A stretch of 64,000 nucleotides of DNA, from contig CM053244.1 in NCBI GenBank assembly GCA_028583405.1, positions 2,713,607-2,777,606 on the forward strand. The letters are read 5' to 3'. The stretch comes from Pogonophryne albipinna. Its lineage: Eukaryota; Chordata; Actinopteri; Perciformes; Artedidraconidae. Made by a program: the position numbers and the translations under genes. Under the pieces are notes generated by a model. It was not told the origin of the DNA and did no database searches. It was given only the letters and a program-made list of their open reading frames with translations. Shown here piece by piece: positions 1-9,699 of this stretch (position 1 is the stretch's first letter; each line of letters opens with the position of its first letter).

Positions 1-905
1 TTTTTGTACATTCTCGAAAAAGTGCTGGGCTCTGACGTGTGTCCCAAGTTTTGCGTCCGAAGCTCATTTTATGCTATCTTAATTTAAAAAAAATGTATAG
101 GCCACGCCCACATTCGGCATTTGTTGCGACACTTTAAATCTCAGTTCGTAGTCACCCCGAGAGTATGTGTAATAAAAAAATAAAAGATTAGTCCATCCGC
201 TCTTGAGTTATAAATGTATGGTGTTTTTGGCGCCCCCTATAGTCCAAAATGAAAATACTTTAGTGTGCCTATTCCCCAAGACAGATTGAACGTTTCCACC
301 AAAATCTGTGATGTTTGGATACATTGTTGATGAATTATGAGCATTTGTTTCTAAGTCCCGCCTTTTTGCGAGTACGTTTTAATTCATGGCGGAAATATTT
401 ATCGTTTGAACATGCTCATCTCCTAGGGTAATGTGTTTGACCCTCCACCGATGCTGTATACAAAGTTTGGTGTTGAAAAACTGAAAATTGAAATTTAAGT
501 GAATATTTAACTGTTTTGAACATTATGCCAATTAAAAAAAAAAAATGTAGGCGGAGCTTAGGTTCCAAGCGGATTATATGTAGAGCAGGTCCACCCGGAT
601 ATGTGTGCAAAATTTCAGGTCATTTGGAGTTACGGTGCGACTTTGTACATCTTTCCAAAAACGGAAATGGCCATAGGTGGCGCTAGCGAGCAAGGTGGAA
701 TATTTTAACCCATTGACTCCAGAATGTTGCAATTTTTACCGGTTCTGGCGTCCGTGCAAAATTATACAACTTTGTCAGCGTCCTAAAGGCCTCAAAAACA
801 GGAAAGATGGCAACTAAAAATAATAATACCACCAATAACAATAGGTTCCTCGCACTTCGTGCTAGGACACCGTTGGGTCCTAGCACTCCGTGCTCGGGCC
901 CTAAT
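1..905. repeat. Unclassified dispersed teleost repeat, non-coding
   Basis: AT-rich sequence without a credible coding frame. It has several short stretches of the kind seen in high-copy fish repeats, such as the 'ggcgccccctatag' and 'ggtggcgctagc' boxes, and it ends in two related GC-rich units at about 845-900 built around 'gcacttcgtgc' and 'gcactccgtgc', the first of which is self-complementary. I recognise the style of this repeat but cannot assign a superfamily. The window edge cuts it on the left. Confidence 0.4.
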
Positions 906-1089
906 CACACAGTTATTATACAATAGGCTATAAAAGCACCATCGATAACCATTACCTTTCTCCAATTCAAACGGGAAAAAAGGAAGGTGTAAATGGTTGG
1001 GCTATACTGTAGGCCTACTGTATACATACAAAGGCCATTCAAGCTAGAGTTCTTCTGGAAATGTTCACATCAGGCACCTTCAAGTTAAA

Positions 1090-1553
1090 CAATACTACAG
1101 TAAACAATTAACACAGTAAATTATGTGGATTAAACCACATTTATTTCGTTAAAAATAAACGAAATATGATTTTGTTTGAATGATTAAATGTCATCAGGCA
1201 GCTTCAAGTTAAACAATCAGGTGCACACTTTAATGTGCCGCCACCTCCGGAGTCGGCTTGACTCGGTTTAAAGAATGCACAAATTTGTTTAATCGTTAAT
1301 GTCAGATATGTACTAAGTAGCCTAAATACATTTGTTCCTGCTCAAGATTAGATTCAACTTTATTGTTATTGCACATATTGCAGGTACTGAGACAACGAAA
1401 TGCAGTTTAGCTTCTAACCAGGGGTGCAACAAGCAGCGAAAAGTAATGTGCACAATACTACAGTAAACAATTAACACAGTAAATTATGTGGATTAAACCA
1501 CATTTATTTCGATAAAAAGAAACGAAATATGATTTTGTTTGAATGATTAAATG
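1090..1553. repeat. 101-bp direct duplication around a LINE tail
   Basis: A segment of about 101 bp at 1090-1190 is repeated at 1452-1553 with only a few differences. A shorter unit 'tcatcaggca.cttcaagtt' also occurs twice (about 1070 and 1192). The sequence between the large copies contains an antisense LINE-type 3' tail. The same family of sequence, with 'cggtagtgagagccgtgctg', recurs at 1742-1830 and inside the hAT element at 21120-21280, so this is mobile-element derived, not host sequence. Confidence 0.7.
1349..1445 (-). mobile_element. 3' tail of a non-LTR retrotransposon
   Basis: The plus strand reads 'attcaactttattgttatt' followed by 'caacgaaatgcagttta', which is the reverse complement of a LINE/SINE 3' end common in teleost genomes. 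No coding part of the element is left, so it is a severely 5'-truncated copy. Family assignment rests on memory of the tail only. Confidence 0.5.
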
Positions 1554-2394
1554 TAGGGTGAATTGCCCTAATGTGGGACATTTTTGCATTTCAGACTTCG
1601 GGAATATATTGCGATATGAAGCCGATACAATACATCAAAATCAAGTACCATTCCGAAATCCCCAGTAATATTAGACACTAATAATACAGTAAACTATTAA
1701 CACTGTACATATTATTGTTTGCCCGTGGGATTAGGATGATCGGTAGTGAGAGCCGTGCTGCATTTTCCTCCGGTCGGATGTGATATAAAAACAAAGCGAT
1801 TATTTTTGTTGTTGTAAACTCACGTGGATTAAATTTAGTGCATTCATTTCAACTCGCGAACATATGATACATTAAATGATCGTGAGGATTGAAAATCGTT
1901 TGTTTGAGCCGGGATGCATTTCCTGATCTAAAAACATAGCGATGATTTTGTACTTACACCTACGTGAATTAAACAACATTATTTTGTTAAATAAAAACAT
2001 GGTGATGTTTAGTAAATGATTACATGTCTCTTATTTAGCACAGAATATGATCCTATCCGTGACATATGGATCTTAACAAATATCCGCTATATCAGATACC
2101 TGTAGATCTATCAGCTGTTTATTTCACATGAGTTCCAGTGTGGCAGCTTTTTAATCACAGCTCCCCCTGGTGGATCCATGATCCATTGCAGCTGGTTTCA
2201 TTATAATTAAATGTATTTATCAAGGGGGCGTTTCAAATCCTGCGGGGGGTTTTCCTTTTCAGCAGGGGCCCACCCCGTGCCGATCACGGACCCGCACGGG
2301 TAGGCGTCTGAAATGAAGCGCTACATCTGTATGTACAAATAATGTGGTGTAGATTTTTAATCAAATCCTTTTTTTTGTTTTGTGTGTGTCTCAG
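1554..2394. other. Non-coding, partly repeat-derived
   Basis: No coding frame found. The part at 1675-1830 matches sequence inside the hAT element at 20870-21200 (shared 'ctaataatacagtaaactat' and the 'gtgagagccgtgctgcat' box). A GC-rich spot lies at 2240-2310. The remainder shows nothing I can name. Confidence 0.4.
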
Positions 2395-2804
2395 TTCAGG
2401 AAAGTCTGAACCAAATACGAATTGGAATATTAGAGAGGATTAACTCTTTTGGTGGAACCCCATATGATTCATTCCCTGTGGAAAGTGAGTATATATGTAT
2501 TTAAAACTGTATGTGTTTGTATCTAGCTTATTTTTCAAATCAAATATGTTTTTTTTTTTTTTTTTTGCTGATGTGTAAAATATCCAAAATAACGTTTTAT
2601 ATACTTACTCTCTTGTTAAAAGGTGATGAAGTTTGCAGTGTAAGCCAGCCATCAGTGTACCAAAACCTCCCCACTCTGGAGTTTACACACAGCATACCTT
2701 CTGCGACAAGTGCTGATCTAAGTTTGATCTTCAGTGATCCTCTCACACACCATCCCTCAGAGAGCCAGACAGACTCGTCCCCCTGTAACGCCCCCGTTCA
2801 ATAA
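2395..2804 (+). CDS. Two putative 3'-terminal coding exons, unknown protein
   Basis: I do not recognise this protein. A pyrimidine-rich acceptor ending in 'tctcag' precedes an exon at 2395-2484, which ends at a consensus donor 'gtgagt'. A second acceptor 'ttaaaag' opens an exon at 2623-2804 that ends in TAA. Joining the exons keeps one frame across the junction, where a serine codon is split 1+2. The product ends in a Ser/Thr/Pro-rich tail of about 60 residues with no Cys/His clusters or membrane segment. Upstream exons are not identified. It could be the 3' end of a transposon gene or of the unit that also holds the small ORFs at 3.6-4.7 kb. Coherent splice phase is the main support. Confidence 0.4.
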
Positions 2805-2883
2805 GTCTGATGCTAACCCCCAACACAACTAAGGAACTCGTTTTATTGTAATGGCCTAGGCAGATTTGGGCTTTTTTATCTTG

Positions 2884-3375
2884 CCAAGATACTTTTAGAC
2901 ACACTTTGAGGTATGCAAAACCTTAAAACTAGAAAATGAAGTACACTGTCTGATTAGATTTTTTCTTAAAGACTGTTTCTCTAAAAGGTAAGTTTGTGAT
3001 TTTAACAATTTTCACTGACACTTGGCAGATTTGTGTGTAATTCTCTCACAAAGGAACTGTAAGATACACTTTTTATGTATGCAAAACCGTAAACATTTTT
3101 TGAAAATAAAATACTTTGTCTGAATACATTTTCTTTAAAGGCACTTTGTTGATTTTAACGCTATTTCAGTGGAACAATCCAGTTTTGTTGACATCAAGGC
3201 TTTTTTCTCTTTTCTTGTGTTACTAAGATACTTTTAGACACACTTTGATGTATGCAACACTTAACAAACGGTATAATATGAAGTACTTTGTAAGGAATGT
3301 GGTTTTCTTTAATGGATGCAAAACTTTATAACTGGGTAAAATATTCATTAATTTGTAATGAATTGAGTTTCTTTT
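2884..3375. repeat. Diverged tandem repeat, about 165-175 bp period
   Basis: Three diverged copies start near 2884, 3059 and 3223. Each begins with a 'taagatac' or 'aagatactttt' block, then 'tatgcaaaac', then an 'aagtac..tgt' block and a T-rich 'ttttctttaa' stretch. No coding potential. The array lies directly before the small-ORF cluster. Confidence 0.6.
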
Positions 3376-3581
3376 TTTTGATTTTCCACATACTATTGTA
3401 CACAATGACTTTTCCATATATATATATTTTTTTCTGACGAACTATACTTTTGACTTTTTCCGTAAAATCATGACAAACTATTACTTATTCTTAAATTTGA
3501 CCTCTTGCTGCTTGGTTGGAAATGATAGATCAAAAAGCTACAAAGCTTAAAGAACTTTTTAAAAAACTCTAAATTCTACAG

Positions 3582-3674
3582 ATGACTCCCCCCATTCAAC
3601 GCAATAAGTCCCACCCTCCACTCAGCAAATCATCTAAAACGAAGGACCCCACTAAGACGACCGTTGTAAACTAG
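3582..3674 (+). CDS. Small basic ORF a (30 aa), function unknown
   Basis: A 30-codon ATG ORF starts right after 'aaattctacag', a reasonable splice acceptor. The product is rich in Lys, Ser, Thr and Pro. It is too short to judge alone and is listed because it is the first of five closely packed small ORFs on this strand. It may be a chance ORF or part of a spliced frame. Confidence 0.2.
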   Translation: MTPPIQRNKSHPPLSKSSKTKDPTKTTVVN

Positions 3675-3939
3675 CCATGGATCTGAGAAAAACCAAGACT
3701 CCCCCCGCGAGTTGCAGGAACAGACTCCTGGACTACCATCATCACCACCATTTTGGACACCCGAATCTTGCAGTACTACTGCTGCTGATGTTACTCCTGG
3801 GGCCAAGACGTCTCTGTTTATGGACACAGTGAAATCGGAGTTGGTTCATATTCTGGAGAGGGTGCTGTATCGGACAGAGAATAAATCTGCAACGGATGCC
3901 GAGTCAGTCACCCCGGCCAGAGGCAACACGATTGTCTGA
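3670..3939 (+). CDS. Small ORF c, open frame without ATG start
   Basis: The frame is open from just after a TAA at 3667 to a TGA at 3937-3939, about 89 codons. It has no ATG until an internal Met near 3820, so it would need splicing from upstream, a non-ATG start, or the internal Met. The N-terminal half is Pro/Ser/Thr-rich; the C-terminal half carries an amphipathic stretch with 'ELVHILERVLYRTE'. It overlaps ORF b in a different frame and ends 5 bp before ORF d. Tight packing of overlapping frames is unusual for a host gene and common in small DNA viruses. Unknown function. Confidence 0.4.
   Translation, partial: TSHGSEKNQDSPRELQEQTPGLPSSPPFWTPESCSTTAADVTPGAKTSLFMDTVKSELVHILERVLYRTENKSATDAESVTPARGNTIV
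3677..3832 (+). CDS. Small ORF b (51 aa) with His run and hydrophobic C-terminal segment
   Basis: ATG at 3677 lies 2 bp after the stop of ORF a in a different frame. The first 20 residues are basic. A run of five His follows, then a strongly hydrophobic Leu-rich stretch near residues 32-41, followed by a short basic tail. This is the general layout of a tiny tail-anchored or viroporin-like membrane protein, but the His and Leu runs arise from CAT/CAC and CTG/CTA repeats and could be fortuitous. It overlaps ORF c in another frame. No homologue recognised. Confidence 0.25.
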   Translation: MDLRKTKTPPASCRNRLLDYHHHHHFGHPNLAVLLLLMLLLGPRRLCLWTQ

Positions 3940-3944
3940 ATGAC

Positions 3945-4175
3945 ATGCCCGATTTCTTCTTCAGAAACAATTACAACGCGTTAATGAAAAGACTTTGGCT
4001 CGCCAACTTCATGACTGTGATTGACCAGAGTCTTATTGATAAAGGCATTTGCGAGGATGAACTGAGGATCCGAGGCGCTTCGGAGGCTTTTCTGCACAAT
4101 CTTAAAAACTGCAGACGCCTCAAGGAGAGACTTGAAAAGATCCTTACCGAGTTGTATGGAGAAGAAGAAGACTAA
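3945..4175 (+). CDS. Small ORF d (76 aa), helical, acidic C-terminus, unknown
   Basis: An ATG ORF of 76 codons starting 5 bp after the ORF c stop and ending in TAA. The residue pattern suggests an almost wholly alpha-helical small protein: aromatic N-terminus, central 'MTVIDQSLIDKG', a basic helix with 'NCRRLKERLEKIL', and an acidic 'EEED' end. There are no zinc-binding pairs, signal peptide or membrane segment. It lies between ORF c and ORF e on the same strand, and the AATAAA at 4224-4229 could end an mRNA for ORFs a-d. I recognise no family. A viral origin is inference from gene packing only. Confidence 0.5.
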   Translation: MPDFFFRNNYNALMKRLWLANFMTVIDQSLIDKGICEDELRIRGASEAFLHNLKNCRRLKERLEKILTELYGEEED

Positions 4176-4223
4176 TAACCAGCCGGGGGATTTTTTCCAT
4201 ACTTTGACTTTTCTTTAAAGTAA

Positions 4224-4229
4224 AATAAA
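4224..4229 (+). promoter_or_regulatory. Poly(A) signal AATAAA just before ORF e
   Basis: The hexamer ends one base before the ATG of ORF e, so a transcript using it would end inside ORF e. Similar compactness is seen in viral transcription units. Function not demonstrated. Confidence 0.35.
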
Positions 4230-4230
4230 A

Positions 4231-4695
4231 ATGGGAAACTACTATGCAAAACGCTCTGTATATATTGATCATAATGTAGTCAATACCCTTTTAATAAGTG
4301 TGGTGATGAGGACGATTGAAAACAGAATGAGTAGTGACCCCTGTGTAAAAAGAATGGCTGAAGTTTGTAAACTGGAAGACATTTTGGATATCGTTCGTTC
4401 TGGCAGTACTATTCCGGGTCATTGGGAAACGATTGTAAACAAAACATTTAAAGTGGTGCTGCAATCTTCATTTTCCGAAACATTCTGTAACATTACCGAA
4501 GAAATGAAACAAACATCAAAAGTGTATCATGTGCTCTCATTGTATGCTCTGTTTGTAGATGTAATGCATCTTTGTGTCGAAAACAGCATACACATGAATA
4601 TTTTGATTGAAGTGAAAAAACTCCATCATGGTATTTCCAGTAATATGGGGAATTCTAAGCTGGAGACGGTCCTGAGGATGTTACAATCAGTATAA
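4231..4695 (+). CDS. ORF e (154 aa), possible N-myristoylated helical protein, unknown
   Basis: A 154-codon ATG ORF in good start context (A at -3, G at +4), ending in TAA. The product begins MGNYYAKRS, with Gly2 and a basic residue at position 7, compatible with N-myristoylation. The rest looks helical with hydrophobic heptads, seven Cys and no Cys/His zinc pattern. Two AATAAA hexamers follow within 60 bp of the stop. A Trp followed by a hydrophobic helix in the middle loosely recalls Bcl-2-like or E1B-19K-like proteins, but this is a weak impression. The ORF has no internal stop although surrounded by decayed repeats, which suggests recent arrival or selection. Confidence 0.55.
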   Translation: MGNYYAKRSVYIDHNVVNTLLISVVMRTIENRMSSDPCVKRMAEVCKLEDILDIVRSGSTIPGHWETIVNKTFKVVLQSSFSETFCNITEEMKQTSKVYHVLSLYALFVDVMHLCVENSIHMNILIEVKKLHHGISSNMGNSKLETVLRMLQSV

Positions 4696-4717
4696 CTATT
4701 GATTTTGTGTGTGAAAA

Positions 4718-4753
4718 AATAAAAATGTAAATAGGACATTTTAAAAAAATAAA
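4718..4753 (+). promoter_or_regulatory. Two poly(A) signals after ORF e
   Basis: AATAAA occurs at 4718-4723 and 4748-4753, 23 and 53 bp after the stop of ORF e, each inside a longer A-rich 'aaaaaaataaaaa' run. They are the natural 3' end for an ORF e transcript. Confidence 0.5.
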
Positions 4754-4774
4754 AAGTGTTTTTTACATTTAAAA

Positions 4775-4867
4775 ACTGTTGTCTTCATTATAGCAAGGGG
4801 AGCGTGTCTGATACATGTGTATTACAGTCCTTCACATGCACTGTTGTCTTCATTATAACAAGGGGAG
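4775..4867. repeat. 28-bp direct repeat
   Basis: 'actgttgtcttcattata' followed by 'caaggggag' occurs at 4775-4802 and 4840-4867 with one mismatch, 65 bp apart. It lies just downstream of the small-ORF cluster and could mark an element boundary. Confidence 0.75.
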
Positions 4868-4934
4868 GATAACAGGGAAGATGTAGGATAAATGTGTATT
4901 GAAACGTGCTTATTATACACCCACAGAAACGCAG

Positions 4935-5002
4935 AAACACAGACACACAGAAAACACTGAAAACACAAAAACCATACTAGTGTTTTCTGTGTGTCTGTGT
5001 TT
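4935..5002. repeat. Perfect 24-bp inverted repeat with 20-bp loop
   Basis: Arm 4935-4958 is exactly complementary to 4979-5002, with 20 bp between. The arms are built on 'agacacacag' and 'ctgtgtgtct', so a strong hairpin is possible. Its place about 240 bp after the last small ORF makes an element terminus, origin or transcript 3' structure possible; none is shown. Confidence 0.8.
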
Positions 5003-6513
5003 ATAAAATAATAAAATTCAATAACGTGCTTCAACCACCAGGTGTCACTTTCTATCAGCTCTGCACCGTTATGGTGTAAATACAGCCTATCTACCAATTG
5101 GATCAAATATAAAAGTCAGCCGAATTAGTGTTGATACTGCAAGGAGACGTATTGTGTGAAAAGAAATGTAAGATGTTGTTTAATTACTTATATATTTATG
5201 ATCCACGTCACGTTTTCAGTTTTGGCGGCAGTTCTCCTGTTTGTCCAGAAGTCTTCTCAGCAGGGCTCTATAAATAGAGAACTACAGCAGATATGTAATA
5301 TTTAATGCAGCCGAACCGTGTATTACAATGCCGTTATGTGATGACTTTCAAAGAGAAAAGCAAGCACACTCGGAATAAAGTATTATTTTATTTTTAAAAA
5401 ACGTTTTCAGATTTCCCATCACATAAACACCAAATCCCAGCAAACCATCCAATCATCGAGCTGAGGATCTTGCCTACGTCTGTTTCCCGTTTAGTTTATG
5501 ACGGGTGTATTTTGTTATACACACATTCCTTCACATTTACATTTTAATTTGCATTAAAGTATTTTGTGAGGCCTTCTAACATGTTTTTAAAAATAACTAC
5601 GGTTGTAGTTGAAGAGTTTGTAAATTAACATGAACCAGAGCTGTTGCCTGGCAATGCAATCGCACAACGTCACGTCCGTTAATTCCATATCCACACGCAT
5701 GGATTAACATTGATTTAATACATTAATGTAGCCTTTGTTTCTGCTAAAAGAGGTGTCGACCAGCTGGGGCAACAAGAAAATCGGCGTGATCGAGTGTGAC
5801 TATTAAAAAAATAAATCATTATTATATTAATATTGACAATAACAACCGACCGTCGGGGTAGCATTTGCTTGGCATTTCCGGTTATTTCTCCACTGGTTAA
5901 CATGGGTTAACAATGCCGTGTAACTGTCACGTTTGAAGGGACGAAATCGTGATATCTTCACGTCTCCCAGCATGGTAAATCGTCACATGTTCACGTCTTG
6001 CCACGATACCGGGTTGGTAATATCATGTCTATTCCAGAGTCGAAAAATAGAAACCCGATATGGGCTGTTTATGAGAGAATAAGCAAACTACCTCTCCCCA
6101 CAGTCCCTCGCCCTCACCTCCTGCCACTTGGAGACATCTTCACTGGGAGGTGAGCAGACCGAAGCTCCTGACCCCACCTTTGGTAGCCGCTGGAGCAACT
6201 CGCTCTGCAAGTGCAAGCCATGCTGAAAGCGTTACAGTGGTCTTGGGCAAACGGAATATTTGTTATCCTCTGACAGCGTTGGAAAGTAAAAAAGTAAATG
6301 TACTCATTCTTTACTTATGTATAAAACATGACAAACAAAAAAAACAAGCTAATAAGGCCCACTTCTATTATTTTAAAATCCATGGTGAATTAATATAACA
6401 AATAATTAACATTTACTCAACTAAGCATAACGGTGATCTTCTTTCATAGTAAAAAAGTGCTATTTTCATCAATCTACTTTGAAATAGATACTCAATGAAG
6501 CAACTGTACATTA
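5003..6513. other. No gene recognised
   Basis: AT-rich intergenic sequence with no credible coding frame longer than about 80 codons and no TIR pair that I could match. Short ORFs here lack family motifs. Confidence 0.5.
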
Positions 6514-7766
6514 CAGGGGTAGACATTAAGGGTAAAATGCCACTGGCCCTCCGGGCCGGTGGAATTGTATTATCACTGGCCCCACCATTGAACCACTGGC
6601 CCGGAGCATTCGTCCATCAAAAAAAAATATCGACTAATAATGAAGAAAATTAACACATTTGTTGCAATAGTAGCCTAATTTATGCACTAACTACATTACT
6701 ACAACATTTGAATCATCAGTTCTTCCTCATTTTCCTCAATTGTTCATATTTGGTTTATTAAAATAATGATATTGTGGTCATTGTTAAAACATTTCTGCTA
6801 TTATTATGAGTATTATTATTTGTATAATGCACTTTCTGCATTCCTGTCATTAGGACTTAGACATGTAATGGCTATGTAATTGATTTGATTAGAACCTTCA
6901 TTATCCTAAACTGCTGGGACATTTCGCCAATACCTTTTATATTGTCTACTCTTCACTTACTTGTCAGCATAGGTCGGCATTGATGTACAGAGCCGACAGA
7001 AGACCTTGTTTATATTGGCATCATATTGAGAGGTGCAGCCAGTGACGCGTCCTAAAACCAGGAAGTAAGCTGCTGGTTCCCTCGACAAAAAGAAATGGGA
7101 TTTCTCCACAGGGTTTTGGAAAATAGCTGGAAATAAGATCTGTGGAAAACAAACCTGTTTGATAAATGCACGTTTTGTTCAGCCGGATAATCTCCACATG
7201 TCTACCCTACTTTTATAATTTTCTAATCATAAATCTAATCGATAGATTATAAAAGGGTTTTAGGACGCGTCACTGCACCACTCTATAAGCCAACTCCATC
7301 GATCAAGCTGCCTGAAACGTTCTCTCCCTCTTCTTCTCATGCTCCCTGTCACTCTCCTTTAACTCCTCCGGTGACTTTCTTTTATTTGAAGATTGTTTTT
7401 TGCCCAGCTACCGCCGGTATTAAAAACATTTTGGCGAATGGTTAGGTGGCGTGATCATGGGCGCGATAGTCTGTAGTGAAGGAGCGCGCTCCCGCTCACG
7501 GGAGCCTGCTCGAGCTGCGCTCCGCAGCAAACAGCTGTTTGCTTTTCCCCCAACAACGACAACCGACTCACGGAACGCTATGTTGTAGCGTTGATAAACG
7601 AAACAATTTAACTAAATTGCTAGTCCAAATACCAATACCACAGGACAATTTTTTTAAAGCAATATTTTTGGTGGCCCGAGCGGGCAAGTGGAAAGTACGT
7701 TATGCTGGCCCGGGGTGTCTAAATAGTGCTTCCGGGCCAGCGGGCCATTTATAATGTCGAGCCCTG
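6514..7766. mobile_element. hAT-like non-autonomous element with 5-bp TSD
   Basis: The left end reads CAGGGGTAGACATTA and the right end, reverse complemented, CAGGGCTCGACATTA. Both ends continue into GC-rich 'ctggcccggagcgggccag'-type sequence. CATTA flanks both sides (6509-6513 and 7767-7771). CAGGG termini suit hAT; a 5-bp TSD would suit the hAT5 group, but the short match could be chance. It contains a nested MITE and no transposase frame. Confidence 0.65.
7020..7288. mobile_element. MITE with 'cagtgacgcgtcctaaaacc' inverted ends
   Basis: The 20-bp arm at 7039-7058 is complementary to the arm ending near 7278, and complementarity extends outwards into 'gagaggtgca' and 'tgcaccactc'. The interior is AT-rich and non-coding. 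A second, partial copy lies at 36215-36373, matching the right half of the reverse complement closely. It is nested inside the element at 6514-7766. Confidence 0.75.
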
Positions 7767-7925
7767 CATTACATGATGTCACTTGTTAGATGCTTTTATC
7801 CAAAGCGACTTACATACTCAATACTGTGGACAATCCCCACAGGAGCAATTTGGGGTGAAGTGTCTTGCCCAGGGACACAACGACATGCTGACTGCAGTGG
7901 GACTCGAAAGCTGTAGCTGTAAAAT
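7767..7925 (+). repeat. SINE-like fragment with conserved teleost core
   Basis: Contains 'gatgcttttatccaaagcga' followed by 'gaagtgtcttgcccaggga' and 'gacatgctgactgcagtggg', blocks shared by very abundant fish SINE-like repeats. No pol III boxes are clear at the left end, so it is a partial copy. Exact family not determined. Confidence 0.55.
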
Positions 7926-7980
7926 TCATATTTGCTTAAACCTCAACAAGGTTGAAAAAACGATAACCGATAGATGCTAC

Positions 7981-9353
7981 CAGTGGCGGCCGGCCCATAG
8001 GGGCGCTAGGGGCGCCGCCCCACCTCTTCCCACATACAAAAATTAAATTAAAAAAAATATATATATTTTATATTTTTATTTTTAATGAACAAGGTAAATA
8101 TCATACAATTGGTATCAGTAAAATGTATAATCTACAATAAAATCTCGTTTAAAATTGTGTTACGATGTCTAAAGTTACTGATAAGTCACATGTTTCCTGC
8201 CTGGCCTTGCCCATGGCGTTAGTTTATCATTACCGGGCGGAGCCCCCGAGCCAAACAGCAGCAACCAGCACGTTGCAAAAGTCTCAATCGTAAACTGTGC
8301 CGCCGAAACATAATTTCAGCCAATCAGCGCCGTCAAATATTTTGGTCACGAGGGCGCCCACGTTGGCGCCCACGTTGCTTACGTGCGTTGACGTGAGTTG
8401 TTTTTTAGACGCGTGAGTGACCAAGGTGACGCAGTATTTGGATGAGAATGGTGTGCAGGTGGAGTCGCCGGACCTCGGTCCGCACCCAATTCCGTGCAAG
8501 AGCTACTCTCCAATCCTTTCGAAAGGAGAAGTTTGGGAGATAAATTGATACTTAAAGACCTTGGACCGGACCAACCCAATTTGTATATATCACAGCAAGC
8601 TCGTGAAAAAGACAAAACGTATCAACGAGGCTTCTCACCGTAGCTGGTCCACCAGAAAGGCATGGCTAGCTGGATGAAAACAGGTAAATGCTATCTTTTG
8701 TTTCCCATGCTTGCTCTTCAAACAGCCGGGGACAGATACGATCTGTTCAGAAACTAGACAAAAGTTAAACAAGTACAAACCACAGACTGTCTGTGTCATG
8801 GAGAATACAGTCGCTGGTTTATTTATGTCTGTATAGGCCGTTGTTGTGAGTGTGGACGGTCGGAGCATATAACTTTAGCTTAGCCAAGCTCCATTCAGAA
8901 AACAAGCATTCTAAAAGGTTTTTCGCCTGCCGTCTGTCTGCAGACTTGTCAAAGCATTAATTCATGGTTTTTGCTAACCGGTATCAGTATGTTGTTACGT
9001 CGGCATTATTTAGAAACGTGTATTACAATTTAATTATGGTAAAATATGTTCATTTTGTTGTAGTTGTAGCTCCCGAGCCAGCGCGTCTTGTTTGAATGAT
9101 GCGAGTAAACACAGCTGGCAGCCGCGGTGAAACTTGAGCGACTAGAGCGATGCGATAGGAGCGTTTAGAGCGATGCGAATATTCGCATCGCATCCGGTCT
9201 GAACGCAGCATTAAAGCGAGCTGCGCGCTGCACTGGAAACGCGCCATTACATCACCAGAAGTCCTAATTTAAGGGGACATTTCTCCCAAAAAAATGTTTT
9301 TTATTCACTATATCAACAGCCCCACCAAAAATATTTTCCACCAGCCGCCACTG
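7981..9353 (+). mobile_element. hAT element, TSD GATGCTAC
   Basis: Ends are CAGTGGCGGCCGGCC on the left and GCCGCCACTG on the right. GATGCTAC is repeated exactly at 7973-7980 and 9354-9361, the 8-bp TSD typical of hAT. The element is 1373 bp, too short for a full transposase, and retains only the first coding exon (8490-8683). It is therefore non-autonomous. Confidence 0.9.
8490..8683 (+). pseudogene. hAT transposase N-terminal exon (TTF/ZMYM1-like), broken
   Basis: One frame encodes 'LLSNPFERRSLGDKL' and then 'LKDLGPDQPNLYISQQARE', the segment that precedes the TTF-type zinc finger in ZMYM1-like hAT transposases. It continues through 'YQRGFSP' into a TAG, and the continuation shows typical residues (K-G-M-A-S-W) up to a donor 'CAG|gtaaat' at 8683. 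The stop, and loss of all downstream catalytic exons, make it a relic. Assignment comes from remembered family sequence. Confidence 0.6.
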
Positions 9354-9699
9354 GATGCTACCTGGGCAGAAGAGTTTGCACAAAAAAAGCAGTCAATCAC
9401 TCACTATTATTTCTGAATGGATACATTGGACGTACATACATACGTCTATTTTTTGATTCAGCATTGTGGCCATTAGTGGTACTACAACAATGTTAAGCTA
9501 GGACATGACATGGATTCAGTGTTTGCATGCTGCTGAGTGCAGAGTGGGCCGTGGACATGATTTTATGTACAGTACAGTGTGCAGCCAGTCATATATTTTA
9601 GTTTGCGTGCAGATACTAATGAAATATGTGTTTATAGCCCCACACAGACATGAGCAACATTTTTATCACACATCCCTGGTAATCAAAGAAGCACGTTTT

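Noticed and set aside
4231..4695. Calling ORF e a Bcl-2 or E1B-19K homologue
   Set aside because: Only a Trp and a hydrophobic helix suggest it; there is no clear BH1-BH3 pattern, so I left the function open.
7476..7754. 92-codon plus ORF in the hAT at 6.5-7.8 kb
   Set aside because: It runs into the TIR region, has no transposase motif, and composition follows the GC-rich terminus.
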